Positions 33,897-43,107 of a stretch of 64,000 bases of DNA are shown here, in pieces. The translations under genes and the position numbers were made by a program. How positions within the stretch are numbered: the stretch's first letter is position 1; the number at the start of each line of letters is the position of its first letter. The notes under the pieces were generated by a model. That model was not told the DNA's origin, did not search any database, and was given only the letters and a program-made list of their open reading frames with translations. Source of the stretch: an uncultured Lachnospiraceae bacterium (GTDB lineage Bacteria > Bacillota > Clostridia > Lachnospirales > Lachnospiraceae); assembly GCA_910587765.1 (NCBI GenBank), contig CAJUNR010000007.1, positions 1 to 64,000 of the forward strand, in the 5' to 3' direction.

Positions 33897-36137
33897 TTAC
33901 ACCCGGATTCTGGTTCCTTTCTGATCTCGTCCCGCCGCTTTCAGTTTCTGAAGCGACACTTCTTTTTCCTTATAAGTAATTACCTGTTCCGTTCCCTTTT
34001 CAAACAGATAAGCCCCTGTCAGACAGTCCGTGTCGGACAGCTTCATGGCGCGCACACCCACCGCCGCTTTTTTCTTCTCCGGGATTTCCTCCGCGCCGAA
34101 GCGCAGGAAATATCCTTCCTCCGACTGCAGGACAAGCTGCATGTTCTCTCCCAGAAGCGCGGTCAGCAGCACCGCGTCCCCCTCGCCCAGTTTGGTTGCC
34201 GCGCTGGTCCTCGTTCTCACGTCGTATTCCCCGCCGGCGACCACCTTGCTCATGCCCTGTCTGGTCACAAAGAGCAGCCGACCGGCCAGCAGCTCCTCCA
34301 TGCTGACCACGCAGATCATCTGCTCCTGACTGCTGTCAAAGTTGCTGTAATTGTCAATCGGGAACGCCTTATCCCGGAATTTTCCAAAGGGCAGATCGGG
34401 CACCTTCACCGTATGCATCTTCCCGCCGTCCGTAAAGACGCAGATACGGTCCGTATTTTTACAGAAAATCACATGGCGGCTCTCGCTGTCCGCCGCCTCC
34501 TTATTCCGCTCATAGGTCGGCACGTCGATCGTCCGGCAGTACCCGAAGCGGTCCATCAGGAAGACGACCGGCATCTCTTCGATCTTTTTCTCCACGAAGA
34601 CGGCTTCTTTGCCGTTCTCGATCACCGTCCTGCGCGGCGCGGCATACGCCTTTTTGAAGCGGTCGAGCTCCTTCATGATGACCTTTGCCATCTCATCGTA
34701 ATTGTTCAGAATCTCCGAATAGCGGGCGATATTTTTCATCGTCGCCTCGTGTTCTTTCATCAGCGCCTGAATCTCCAGGCCGATCAGCCGGTAAAGCCGC
34801 ATCTCCAGAATCGCCGTCGCCTGGCGCTCCGTGAAACTCAGCTTCGCCGCCTGCGTCCTTGATTTCTCCGAGCGGAAGCGGATCCCGTCCGTCACTCCGT
34901 TCATCAGACAGGCTTTCGCCATCTTCAGATCCCGGCTGCCCCGCAAAATCTCGATGATCAGGTCAATCACGTCGCAGGCCTTGATCAGTCCTTCCTGAAT
35001 CTCCTTTTTGTCCAGTTCTTTGTTCAGCAGCGTCCTGTATTTTCTGGTATTGATCTCAAACTGAAAATCAATCACATGGTCGAAGATCTGGGTCAGCCCC
35101 AGCGTTTCCGGCCTGCCGTCGGCCACCGCCAGCATATTGACACCAAACGTATCCTCCAGACGGGTTTTCTTGTAAAGCATGTTGGTGAGCTGTTCGGTAT
35201 CCGCCCCTTTGCGCAGTTCCAGCACAATCCGGATCCCTTCCTTGGAAGACTGGTTCGTGATATCCACGATGTCCGTCGTCTTCTTCGTCTCCACCAGCGT
35301 TCCGATGTCGTTCAGAAATTTGCCGATGTTCGCGCCGATCATGGTGTAGGGAATCTCCGTGATCACCAACTGCTCCTTCCCGCCCTTTACTTTCTCTACT
35401 TCCACCTTCCCGCGAACCTTGATTTTGCCGCTGCCGGTGCGGTAGATTTCCGTCAGTTCATCCTTGTTGACCACGATGCCTCCGGTGGGAAAATCCGGCC
35501 CCGGCATGATTTCCAGCAGCTCTTCCACGGTCAGCCTGGGATTCTTCATATAGGCTTTCATGGCGTCAATCGTCTCGCCCAGATTGTGCGGCGGGATGCT
35601 GGTGGACATTCCCACCGCGATGCCCTCCGCCCCGTTGATCAGCAGATGCGGAATCCTCGCCGGGAGAACACCCGGTTCTTTCTCCGTCTCGTCAAAATTC
35701 GGCACAAAGTCCACAATATCCTTATCCAGATCGGCCAGCAGCGCCTCCTCGCTCACTTTCTGGAGCCGCGCCTCCGTATAGCGCATGGCGGCCGCCCCGT
35801 CACCCTCGATGGAACCGAAATTACCGTGTCCATCCACCAGCGGCAGGCCCTTCTTGAACTCCTGGCTCATGACCACCAGCGCCTCATAGATCGAGCTGTC
35901 CCCGTGTGGATGGTATTTACCCATCGTATCCCCCACGATGCGGGCGCACTTCCGGTACGGCCGGTCGCTGCGGATCCCCAGCTCATGCATGTCGTAGAGG
36001 GTCCGCCTCTGCACCGGCTTTAACCCGTCCCGCACGTCCGGCAGGGCGCGGGCTACAATGACGCTCATGGCATAGTCGATATACGACTTCTGCATGATGT
36101 CCGAATACTCGGTCTTTATAATCATTTCTTCACTCAT
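33897..36137 (-). CDS. parC: DNA topoisomerase IV subunit A (ParC)
   Basis: A 746-residue type IIA topoisomerase A subunit. The catalytic tyrosine lies in the segment AAAMRYTEARLQK, and the quinolone region reads GKYHPHGDSSIYEAL (the wild-type serine and acidic residue are present). The C-terminal domain is short and shows no GyrA box (QRRGGKG), so ParC is preferred over GyrA. The adjoining parE supports this. AGGAG precedes ATG 36137. Between parE and parC lies an R2 repeat on the same transcript. A gyrA label by automated pipelines is possible. Confidence 0.82.
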   Translation of the reverse strand: MSEEMIIKTEYSDIMQKSYIDYAMSVIVARALPDVRDGLKPVQRRTLYDMHELGIRSDRPYRKCARIVGDTMGKYHPHGDSSIYEALVVMSQEFKKGLPLVDGHGNFGSIEGDGAAAMRYTEARLQKVSEEALLADLDKDIVDFVPNFDETEKEPGVLPARIPHLLINGAEGIAVGMSTSIPPHNLGETIDAMKAYMKNPRLTVEELLEIMPGPDFPTGGIVVNKDELTEIYRTGSGKIKVRGKVEVEKVKGGKEQLVITEIPYTMIGANIGKFLNDIGTLVETKKTTDIVDITNQSSKEGIRIVLELRKGADTEQLTNMLYKKTRLEDTFGVNMLAVADGRPETLGLTQIFDHVIDFQFEINTRKYRTLLNKELDKKEIQEGLIKACDVIDLIIEILRGSRDLKMAKACLMNGVTDGIRFRSEKSRTQAAKLSFTERQATAILEMRLYRLIGLEIQALMKEHEATMKNIARYSEILNNYDEMAKVIMKELDRFKKAYAAPRRTVIENGKEAVFVEKKIEEMPVVFLMDRFGYCRTIDVPTYERNKEAADSESRHVIFCKNTDRICVFTDGGKMHTVKVPDLPFGKFRDKAFPIDNYSNFDSSQEQMICVVSMEELLAGRLLFVTRQGMSKVVAGGEYDVRTRTSAATKLGEGDAVLLTALLGENMQLVLQSEEGYFLRFGAEEIPEKKKAAVGVRAMKLSDTDCLTGAYLFEKGTEQVITYKEKEVSLQKLKAAGRDQKGTRIRV

Positions 36138-36174
36138 AAATTCTCCTGTTCAGGTACTTGATTTTCGGAAAGCA

Positions 36175-36256
36175 ATCGAGTAGAGGGGGCTTCCCTACTC
36201 GCGCATCGGGTGCCTGTCAGCTCTGCTGACAATCTTCCTCAGGCACCCGTATGCAT
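36175..36256 (+). repeat. R2 repeat, copy 1
   Basis: An 82-base element in the parE-parC spacer with two hairpins. One is GAGTAG...CTACTC. The other is CGGGTGCCTG...CAGGCACCCG and encloses GTCAGC-TCT-GCTGAC. It ends in CGTATGCAT. Copy 2 is at 38350. Confidence 0.85.
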
Positions 36257-36287
36257 ACGATAAAAGAAACGCGTCCGCCGCGCTTCC

Positions 36288-38207
36288 TCAGATATCCAGC
36301 TCCGCGTCCACCGCGTTCTCATAGATGAACCGGCGTCTGGGCGGCACCTCCGTGCCCATCAGCATCTCCGTCACCGAGGAAGCCAGCCTGGCATCCTCGA
36401 TCTCCACCTGCTTCAGCCTCCGGTTCTCCGGGTCCATCGTCGTCTCCCAGAGCTGTTCCGCATCCATCTCCCCCAATCCTTTATAGCGCTGCAGCGTAAA
36501 AGCTCCCGTATGTTTCTTCCGATAGCGTTCCAGCGCTTTGTCGTCATACAGGTATTCTTCCCTGCCGCGGGACGGCATCGCCTTGTACAGCGGCGGCATC
36601 GCGATGTACACATGCCCCTCATAGATCAGCTCCGGCATGAACCGGTAAAACAGCGTCAAAAGCAGCGTGCTGATATGCGCTCCGTCCACGTCCGCATCCG
36701 CCATGATGATAATCTTGTCATACCTGAGCTTTGTGATATCGAAATCATTGCCGTATCCCTCGGAAAATCCGCACCCGAAGGCGTTGATCATCGTCTTGAT
36801 CTCCGCGTTGGCCAGCACCTTGTCGATGCTCGCCTTCTCCACATTCAGTATCTTCCCGCGGATCGGAAGAATCGCCTGATACGCCCGGTTCCTCGCCGTC
36901 TTGGCGGACCCCCCCGCGGAGTCCCCCTCCACGATGAAGATCTCGCACCGCGAGGCGTCCCGGCTCTCGCAATTGGCCAGCTTCCCGTTGGAATCGAAGG
37001 AGAACTTCTGTCTGCTCAGAAGATTGGTCTTCGCCTTTTCCTCGCTCTTGCGGATTCTGGCCGCCTTCTCCGCGCAGCCGATCACCGCCTTGAGCGTCTC
37101 CAGATTCCGGTCAAAATAGCGCTGAATCTCGTCTCCCGTCACCTTCGCCGCCGCTTTGGAGGCGTCCTGATTGTCCAGCTTCGTCTTCGTCTGCCCCTCG
37201 AACCGGGGATCCGGATGCTTGATCGAGATCACCGCCGTCATGCCGTTGCGCACGTCCGCCCCGGTAAAATTCGTATCCTTCTCTTTTAAAATCCCCAGCT
37301 CTCTGGCGTAGCTGTTGATGACCGTCGTAAACACGGTCTTGAAGCCGGTGATGTGCGTTCCGCCCTCCGCATTGTAGATATTGTTGCAGAAGCCCAGAAC
37401 ATTTTCATGAAATTCATTGATGTACTGAAAGGCGCATTCCACGGTAATGCCTTCATTTTCCCCTTTAAAATAGACGACGTCGTGAATCGTCTCCTGCGAA
37501 CGATTCAGGTCTTTCACGAAGCCGACCAGTCCGTCCGGCTCGTGAAACTCGATCCGTTCCGTCTCCGCCCCCCGGCGGTCCTCAAAGACGATCGTCAGCT
37601 CCGGATTGAGATAGGCCGTCTCATGCAGCCGGCTCTTGACCTCCTCCGCCTTGAAGCGGGTCTTCTCGAAGATCTCCGCGTCCGGAAGGAAGTTGATCTT
37701 CGTGCCCGTCTGCTTCGTCCGGCCGACGGTGGGCAGCAGCCCCTTCACCAGCTCCACAGTGGGATTTCCCCGCTCGTAATGGTCGTGATGAATATAGCCG
37801 TCGCGGGATACTTCGATATCCAGATAAGCGGAGAGCGCATTGACGACCGAAGAACCCACTCCGTGCAGGCCCCCGCTCGTCTTATAGACGGAATCGTCAA
37901 ATTTGCCGCCCGCATGAAGTGTGGTAAAGACCAGCCGCTCCGCGGACATGCCTTTGGCGTGCATTCCCACCGGGATGCCCCGCCCGTTGTCGCAGACGGT
38001 ACAGGAACCGTCCTTTTCCAGATATACCTCAATCCGGCTGCAGTGACCGGCCAGATGCTCATCTACCGAATTATCCACGATCTCATAGATCAGATGGTTG
38101 AGACCCTTCGTCGAGACGCTGCCGATGTACATGCCGGGTCTCTTGCGCACCGCCTCCAGTCCCTCGAGAACCGAGATGCTGTCCGCGTCATAGGTGTTGT
38201 TCGCCAT
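36288..38207 (-). CDS. parE: DNA topoisomerase IV subunit B (ParE)
   Basis: A 639-residue GHKL ATPase subunit. It has the N box YEIVDNSVDEHLAG, the ATP-lid segments DNGRGIP and TSGGLHGVGSSVVNALS, the transducer, the TOPRIM motif VEGDSAGG with acidic cluster IIMADADVDGAHI, and the C-terminal QRYKGLGEM. It works with ParC to decatenate chromosomes. AAGGAG lies 9 bases before ATG 38207. GyrB and ParE are close in this phylum, so the name rests on the parE-parC pairing and on ParC lacking a GyrA box. Confidence 0.85.
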   Translation of the reverse strand: MANNTYDADSISVLEGLEAVRKRPGMYIGSVSTKGLNHLIYEIVDNSVDEHLAGHCSRIEVYLEKDGSCTVCDNGRGIPVGMHAKGMSAERLVFTTLHAGGKFDDSVYKTSGGLHGVGSSVVNALSAYLDIEVSRDGYIHHDHYERGNPTVELVKGLLPTVGRTKQTGTKINFLPDAEIFEKTRFKAEEVKSRLHETAYLNPELTIVFEDRRGAETERIEFHEPDGLVGFVKDLNRSQETIHDVVYFKGENEGITVECAFQYINEFHENVLGFCNNIYNAEGGTHITGFKTVFTTVINSYARELGILKEKDTNFTGADVRNGMTAVISIKHPDPRFEGQTKTKLDNQDASKAAAKVTGDEIQRYFDRNLETLKAVIGCAEKAARIRKSEEKAKTNLLSRQKFSFDSNGKLANCESRDASRCEIFIVEGDSAGGSAKTARNRAYQAILPIRGKILNVEKASIDKVLANAEIKTMINAFGCGFSEGYGNDFDITKLRYDKIIIMADADVDGAHISTLLLTLFYRFMPELIYEGHVYIAMPPLYKAMPSRGREEYLYDDKALERYRKKHTGAFTLQRYKGLGEMDAEQLWETTMDPENRRLKQVEIEDARLASSVTEMLMGTEVPPRRRFIYENAVDAELDI

Positions 38208-38288
38208 AATATCCTGCTCCTTCTAACTGAGAATCTGCCGAAGCCGTCTCTTCGCCCGCGAAGGACCGCTTCCGCAAATACAGGATAT

Positions 38289-38317
38289 AGTATACAGAAT
38301 TTTCCGGAAAATAACAA
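38289..38317 (-). promoter_or_regulatory. Predicted promoter of parE-parC with a palindromic spacer
   Basis: On the minus strand TTGTTA, 17 bases, TATACT. The spacer contains ATTTTCCGGAAAAT (38299-38312), a perfect 14-base palindrome that could bind a regulator. Confidence 0.7.
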
Positions 38318-38349
38318 GATAAAAAATAGAACAGATTTTCGATTTTCAA

Positions 38350-38434
38350 ATCGAGTAGGGGAGGTTTCTTCCCTACTCGCGCATCGAGCGCCTGTCAGCT
38401 CTGCTGACAATCTTCCTCAGGCGCCCGTATGCAT
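38350..38434 (+). repeat. R2 repeat, copy 2
   Basis: An 85-base element in the same orientation as copy 1, upstream of the parE promoter. It keeps both hairpins; the long stem reads CGAGCGCCTG...CAGGCGCCCG, where a U-A pair of copy 1 is a C-G pair and one position is mismatched. It lies next to the glgD terminator. The 270-base gap between parE and glgD holds only this repeat, the terminator and the parE promoter. Confidence 0.85.
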
Positions 38435-38437
38435 CAG

Positions 38438-38466
38438 AAAAAGAGGGCTTCCTCCCGGAAGCCCTC
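38438..38466 (-). terminator. Terminator of glgC-glgD
   Basis: On the minus strand GAGGGCTTCC and GGAAGCCCTC form a strong stem with a short loop, followed by TTTTT. Confidence 0.92.
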
Positions 38467-38478
38467 CTGTCTGCTGTC

Positions 38479-39600
38479 TTATACAGTATCGTTTCTCTTC
38501 ACATATCCCGGTTTCGCCGGATCCGCGATGATCTCCTTCATGCGGGTGACCTTCGCCAGACGGTCCACCACCTGTCCTTCGATATGTACATCATTGCCAA
38601 TGACGGTGTCCGCAAGCACCACGCAGTTCTTCACCATCGCGCCCGGCTTGACCACGCAGCCTCTGCCGATGACGGAATTTTCCACCGTACCCTCGATCTG
38701 GCAGCCGTTGGAGATGAAGGAAGCCTTCACATCCGCCGTCTCATAATACTGCGTCGGGCAGGAATCGCTGGTACGCGTATAGATCGGCCAGTCGGGACGG
38801 AACAGGCTCTTGACGTTCTCCGGATCCAGCAGAGCCAGATTCGCGTCATAATAGCCCTTGAGGTCGCTGATCGGTGCGAAGAAGCCCTTGTGAGACACTC
38901 CGAGGATATTCAGTTCCTGCGCCTCACACATGTCGTTGATGATGTGTTTCATCGTATACATGGAGGACGCTTTCTGAGCCGCGTGGACCAGATCAATAAA
39001 CACCTCTTTCTTCATGATATAGGTGTCCATGAAGATATTCCGGTTCTTTGTCGTACCGTTGTTGCGGACGATGGAGTTTACGCCCTTCTGTTTGTTCAGT
39101 TCCAGACAGTCGCAGCTTAAATATGATTCCTTCGCGTTGTCCACTTTGTGATAAAGAAGCGTCACGTCCGCTCCGGACTCCTCGTGCACCTTTAAAAGTT
39201 CGTCGAAATCCTGAGTAAATACCATATACCCCGGAGCGATGACTACATAGTTGTTGCTGGCTTTCACCATCCGGTCCAGATTGTCCGCATACACTTTGAT
39301 GTCGGTATTGTAATAATCTTTGTTCTCCTGCGATTCTGCAAATACCATCTGCAGATATCCGCTCTTGGAATTGATGTTGTAATGTCTTCCTCTTCCGATA
39401 TGCTCTACGAGGGAACAGGGTTTTCTTCTGATATATACCTGGATCCTGTCAATGCCGCTGTTGGACATGTTGGAGATCGGAAAGTCGATCACGCGATATC
39501 TGCCCAGGAAGGAGAAGGCCGGGATCGAACGATAAGTTTCCATCCCTTCCACCCAGATATGGTTTTCTGAAAAACTTATGATTCCTAATGCTCTTGCCAT
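38479..39600 (-). CDS. glgD: Glucose-1-phosphate adenylyltransferase subunit GlgD
   Basis: A 373-residue nucleotidyltransferase-fold protein with a C-terminal left-handed beta helix. It lacks the full GGxGxRL nucleotide motif found in GlgC (the start reads ARALGIISFSENH), as GlgD proteins do. Conserved parts are RVIDFPISNMSNSGIDRI and the HIEGQVVDRL end. In Firmicutes GlgD joins GlgC in a hetero-oligomer that makes ADP-glucose, and GlgD modulates activity. It starts 6 bases after glgC. Confidence 0.93.
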   Translation of the reverse strand: MARALGIISFSENHIWVEGMETYRSIPAFSFLGRYRVIDFPISNMSNSGIDRIQVYIRRKPCSLVEHIGRGRHYNINSKSGYLQMVFAESQENKDYYNTDIKVYADNLDRMVKASNNYVVIAPGYMVFTQDFDELLKVHEESGADVTLLYHKVDNAKESYLSCDCLELNKQKGVNSIVRNNGTTKNRNIFMDTYIMKKEVFIDLVHAAQKASSMYTMKHIINDMCEAQELNILGVSHKGFFAPISDLKGYYDANLALLDPENVKSLFRPDWPIYTRTSDSCPTQYYETADVKASFISNGCQIEGTVENSVIGRGCVVKPGAMVKNCVVLADTVIGNDVHIEGQVVDRLAKVTRMKEIIADPAKPGYVKRNDTV

Positions 39601-39606
39601 ATGATT

Positions 39607-40743
39607 CTACCCCTTTACATTTTTCGCAACCAGTTCAATATGTTCGCTGTCCGCACTTCCGACAACTGCCTGGCTTCCAATCTTAACCTGATCTGCCACT
39701 AACGCTCTTGTCACCACCGCACCTTCTTCCACAACCGCGCCCGGCATCAGCACGCTGTCGATGACTTTGGCGCCCGGACCGACTTTCGCGCCGGTGAACA
39801 GCACGGAATTTCTCACTTCGCCTTCCACCGTACAGCCCTGTGTGATAAACGCGCGTTTCACATTCGCCTCTGCGGAGATGAACTGCGGAAGCGTCGGCAC
39901 ATCCTCCGTGTAGATCGTCCAGGTACGGTCGTCCAGATCCAGACCGTTCTTCTTGTCCAGAAGATCCATGTTCGCCTCCCACAGAGAATCGATGGTCCCC
40001 ACATCTTTCCAGTAGCCTTTGAACTTGTAGGCAAACAGCTTTCGGCCGTCGTTCAGAAGCGCCGGGATGATGTCCTTGCCGAAGTCATGGCTGGACTCCT
40101 CGTTCTTCATATCCGCCACCAGCATCTTGCGCAGCAATTTCCAGTTGAAGATGTAGATACCCATGGACGCCAGATTGCTCTTGGGCTCCGCGGGCTTTTC
40201 TTCAAATTCCACAATCCGGCCCGTCTCCGGATCCGTATTCATGATACCGAAGCGGCTTGCCTCCTTCATCGGCACCTCGATCACGGCAATCGTCGCGTCC
40301 GCGCCGTTGTCCTTGTGCGCCTGAAGCATCTTGGAATAATTCATCTTATATATATGGTCGCCGGAGAGAATCAGCATATACTCCGGGTCATAGTTGTCCA
40401 CAAAATCAATATTCTGAGAGATCGCATCCGCCGTCCCTCTGTACACATCGAGGTTCGCGTCCGCTTTCTCACGGGGCGGAAGAACGAAGACGCCGCTGTC
40501 GCGGGCATCCAGTCCCCAGCTTCCGCCGCCCGCCACATAACTGTTCAGCAGAACGGATTCATACTGCGTCAGTACGCCAACTACATCGATCCCGCTGTTT
40601 GCACAGTTGCTTAACGGGAAATCAATGATTTTGTATTTCCCGCCGTATGAAACAGCCGGTTTTGCAACTTTATTGGTAAGATCATGGAGTCTGGAACCGC
40701 GTCCGCCTGCCAGAATCATTGCCAACATACTATTTTGCTTCAT
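39607..40743 (-). CDS. glgC: Glucose-1-phosphate adenylyltransferase catalytic subunit
   Basis: A 378-residue catalytic subunit. The nucleotide site is LAGGRGSRLHDLTNKVAKPAV, then IDFPLSNCANSGI, the SGDHIYKMNY segment and the FEEKPAEP sugar-phosphate motif. The C-terminal beta helix is present. It forms ADP-glucose for glycogen synthesis. The ATG at 40743 has AGAGGA 7 bases upstream; the frame extending to 40785 lacks conservation. It has its own strong promoter. Confidence 0.95.
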   Translation of the reverse strand: MKQNSMLAMILAGGRGSRLHDLTNKVAKPAVSYGGKYKIIDFPLSNCANSGIDVVGVLTQYESVLLNSYVAGGGSWGLDARDSGVFVLPPREKADANLDVYRGTADAISQNIDFVDNYDPEYMLILSGDHIYKMNYSKMLQAHKDNGADATIAVIEVPMKEASRFGIMNTDPETGRIVEFEEKPAEPKSNLASMGIYIFNWKLLRKMLVADMKNEESSHDFGKDIIPALLNDGRKLFAYKFKGYWKDVGTIDSLWEANMDLLDKKNGLDLDDRTWTIYTEDVPTLPQFISAEANVKRAFITQGCTVEGEVRNSVLFTGAKVGPGAKVIDSVLMPGAVVEEGAVVTRALVADQVKIGSQAVVGSADSEHIELVAKNVKG

Positions 40744-40776
40744 AGAAAGGTCCTCTCTTTCATTTATATAGGATAT

Positions 40777-40805
40777 ATTATACAATTATATTACAAAAAA
40801 TGCAA
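40777..40805 (-). promoter_or_regulatory. Predicted sigma-A promoter of glgC-glgD
   Basis: On the minus strand TTGCAT, 17 bases, TATAAT, with a perfect -10 box, about 35 bases before the start codon. Confidence 0.85.
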
Positions 40806-40933
40806 TTTCCTCTCATCATTTTCGCAATTTTATACAATTTTTGCGCGAATTTTGCCGTTGTTTTTTGTATATACTGCACATATCCGTTTCATACATATCC
40901 GCTCATCCGAGCGCAGGACCGCTTCCGCGCCCG

Positions 40934-40961
40934 AAAAAGCACGGTTCCGCCTTCCCGGAAC
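40934..40961 (-). terminator. Terminator after glgX
   Basis: On the minus strand GTTCCG-GGAAGG-CGGAAC makes a six-pair stem, followed by CGTGCTTTTT. The stem is short but G-C rich. Confidence 0.65.
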
Positions 40962-40962
40962 T

Positions 40963-43107
40963 TCAAAAACTCTGCCCGCCGCCGGCCGTAAGCACCAGCA
41001 CGGAACGGGGACCGATACGCACTTCGTGTCCGTTCAGCCGTCCCGACATCCTTTCCGACGGGATTCCCTGAGGAAGATAATTGCCGAAGGAATCCGCCTC
41101 CACCTGCCAGATCATATGACCGGGCAGCCTCGGAAGTTCGAACCGCTGCTCCTCCCAGTAGACGTTGACCGCCAGGCACACGATATCGTCCGCCGAACCG
41201 TCATGATTTCTGCCCGCGTAAAATACGCTCAGCACTTTTGAATGTTCGTCCGGCTCCCTGACCTGGATCTCCGGCAGTCCCAGCGAACAGCCGCCTGAGA
41301 ATCTGCGGATCACATCGTGCTCCTTCCGGATCCGGATCACATTCTTCGTATACTCGAAATGCTCCCTGTTCTTCAAAAGGTCTCCCCAGTCCAGCCAGGA
41401 GATCTCATTATCCTGACAGTAGGCGTTGTTGTTGCCGTACTGCGTGTTCAGAAACTCATCGCCCGCCAGGAACATGGGCGTGCCCCGGCTCAGCATCAGA
41501 ACCGTAAGCGCGTTCTTCGCCAGCCTTCTGCGAAGCTTTAGAATCTCCGCCTGATCCGTCTCGCCTTCCGTCCCGCAGTTCCAGCTCCGGTTGTCGTCGC
41601 AGCCGTCCGTGTTGTCCCAGCCGTTGGCCTCGTTGTGTTTCACGCTGTAAGAATACATGTCCCACAGAGTAAAGCCGTCATGGCAGTTCAGGAAATTCAC
41701 GGAGGCATTGTAGCCCCGGTACTGCGGGTCATAAATATCCAGAGAGCCGGTGATCCGGTCAGCCGCCGTACGGGACATATGATAATCGCCTTTCAGGAAA
41801 TTCCGCATGTCGTCCCGGTATCTGCCGTTCCATTCAGCCCAGCGGCTCCAGGCCGGAAAGCTTCCCACCTGATAGAGCCCGCCCGCATCCCACGCCTCCG
41901 CGATCAGCTTCACATCCCCGAGGATCGGATCAAAGGCCAGGCTCTGCAGAAGCGGCGGCTTGCTCATCGGAGTTCCGTCCTCGTTGCGCCCGAGAATACT
42001 GGCAAGGTCGAAGCGGAATCCGTCTACGTGATACGCCGTCGTCCAGTAGCGCAGACATTCCAGAATCATCTGCTGTACAATCGGATGGTTGCAGTTCAGC
42101 GTGTTGCCGCAGCCGCTGAAATTATAATAATGCCCGTCCGGCGTCAGCATGTAATAGATGTTATTGTCAAATCCTTTAAAGGAAAAGCAGGGGCCCAGTT
42201 CATTGCCCTCCGCCGTGTGATTGAACACCACGTCCAGAATGCACTCGATGCCGTTCTCGTTCAGCGCCCGGATCAGCGTCTTCAGCTCCGTTCCCTCCCG
42301 GTTATACTCCGTCTGTCCCGCATAGCTGGTATTGGGCGCAAAGAAACTCACGGTGTTATAACCCCAGTAATCCATTACCTGCCTGCCGTCCACGATCCGC
42401 TCGTCCTTCACCTCGTCGAACTCGAAAATCGGCATCAGCTCCACCGCATTGACGCCAAGTTCCTTCAGATACGGAATCTTCTCCATCAGTCCGGCAAAGG
42501 TTCCCGGATATTCCACCCCGGAAGAGCCGTGTCTCGTAAATCCCCTCACATGCATCTCATAAATAATCAGATCCTCCATCGGAATCCGGGGATTCCGATT
42601 TCTGCCCCAGTCAAAGTCGTCTTTTACGACGCGGGCTTTATAAAACGCACCCTTTTTCCGCGGCCGCCCCCACTGACTCTGTCCGGTCACCGCCTTGGCA
42701 TAAATGTCCAGAAGAATCTGCTTTTTGTCAAACAGAAGCCCCTTTGACGGACAATGCGGACCGTCCAGCCGGTAGGCGTACTCAAAATCCTGAATATTCA
42801 GTCCGAAGACAATCATGGAGTATACTTTTCCCACCCGATAATGCTCCGGAAAGGGGAGAACCGCATAGGGTTCGTCCTCCATCCTGTGAAACAGCAGCAG
42901 CTCACAGGAAGTCGCACCGAAGGAATGAACCGTAAAATTCACTCCCACGGGAATCGCCGTCGCGCCGTTGATCTCATACATCCCCGGACGGACCTCGAAC
43001 CCTTCGATCACGTCCATCGGGACCATATGGATCCGCCCCATTGGGCTGATTACTCTTTCTTCTTCCATACCTTTCAAAAAACCTTCCCCAACCTTATTCC
43101 GCGCCAT
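40963..43107 (-). CDS. glgX: Glycogen debranching enzyme GlgX-like (GH13)
   Basis: A 714-residue GH13 enzyme with an N-terminal CBM48-like domain (about 45-150) and a complete active site: DVVFNH at 292-297, nucleophile D367 in DGFRFDLA, acid/base E404 in IAEAWD and D477 in NCHDGFT. It should cleave alpha-1,6 branches of glycogen or limit dextrins. The start is taken as ATG 43107 (GGAAG 9 bases upstream), overlapping the HAD gene by 14 bases. This places it at the end of the Ter-type operon rather than in the glgC transcript, whose promoter lies after it. Confidence 0.9.
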   Translation of the reverse strand: MARNKVGEGFLKGMEEERVISPMGRIHMVPMDVIEGFEVRPGMYEINGATAIPVGVNFTVHSFGATSCELLLFHRMEDEPYAVLPFPEHYRVGKVYSMIVFGLNIQDFEYAYRLDGPHCPSKGLLFDKKQILLDIYAKAVTGQSQWGRPRKKGAFYKARVVKDDFDWGRNRNPRIPMEDLIIYEMHVRGFTRHGSSGVEYPGTFAGLMEKIPYLKELGVNAVELMPIFEFDEVKDERIVDGRQVMDYWGYNTVSFFAPNTSYAGQTEYNREGTELKTLIRALNENGIECILDVVFNHTAEGNELGPCFSFKGFDNNIYYMLTPDGHYYNFSGCGNTLNCNHPIVQQMILECLRYWTTAYHVDGFRFDLASILGRNEDGTPMSKPPLLQSLAFDPILGDVKLIAEAWDAGGLYQVGSFPAWSRWAEWNGRYRDDMRNFLKGDYHMSRTAADRITGSLDIYDPQYRGYNASVNFLNCHDGFTLWDMYSYSVKHNEANGWDNTDGCDDNRSWNCGTEGETDQAEILKLRRRLAKNALTVLMLSRGTPMFLAGDEFLNTQYGNNNAYCQDNEISWLDWGDLLKNREHFEYTKNVIRIRKEHDVIRRFSGGCSLGLPEIQVREPDEHSKVLSVFYAGRNHDGSADDIVCLAVNVYWEEQRFELPRLPGHMIWQVEADSFGNYLPQGIPSERMSGRLNGHEVRIGPRSVLVLTAGGGQSF

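Noticed and set aside
33897..38207. Calling the topoisomerase pair gyrA/gyrB
   Set aside because: The A subunit lacks a GyrA box and is of ParC length. The calls stay parC and parE, with reduced confidence because the B subunits are hard to tell apart.
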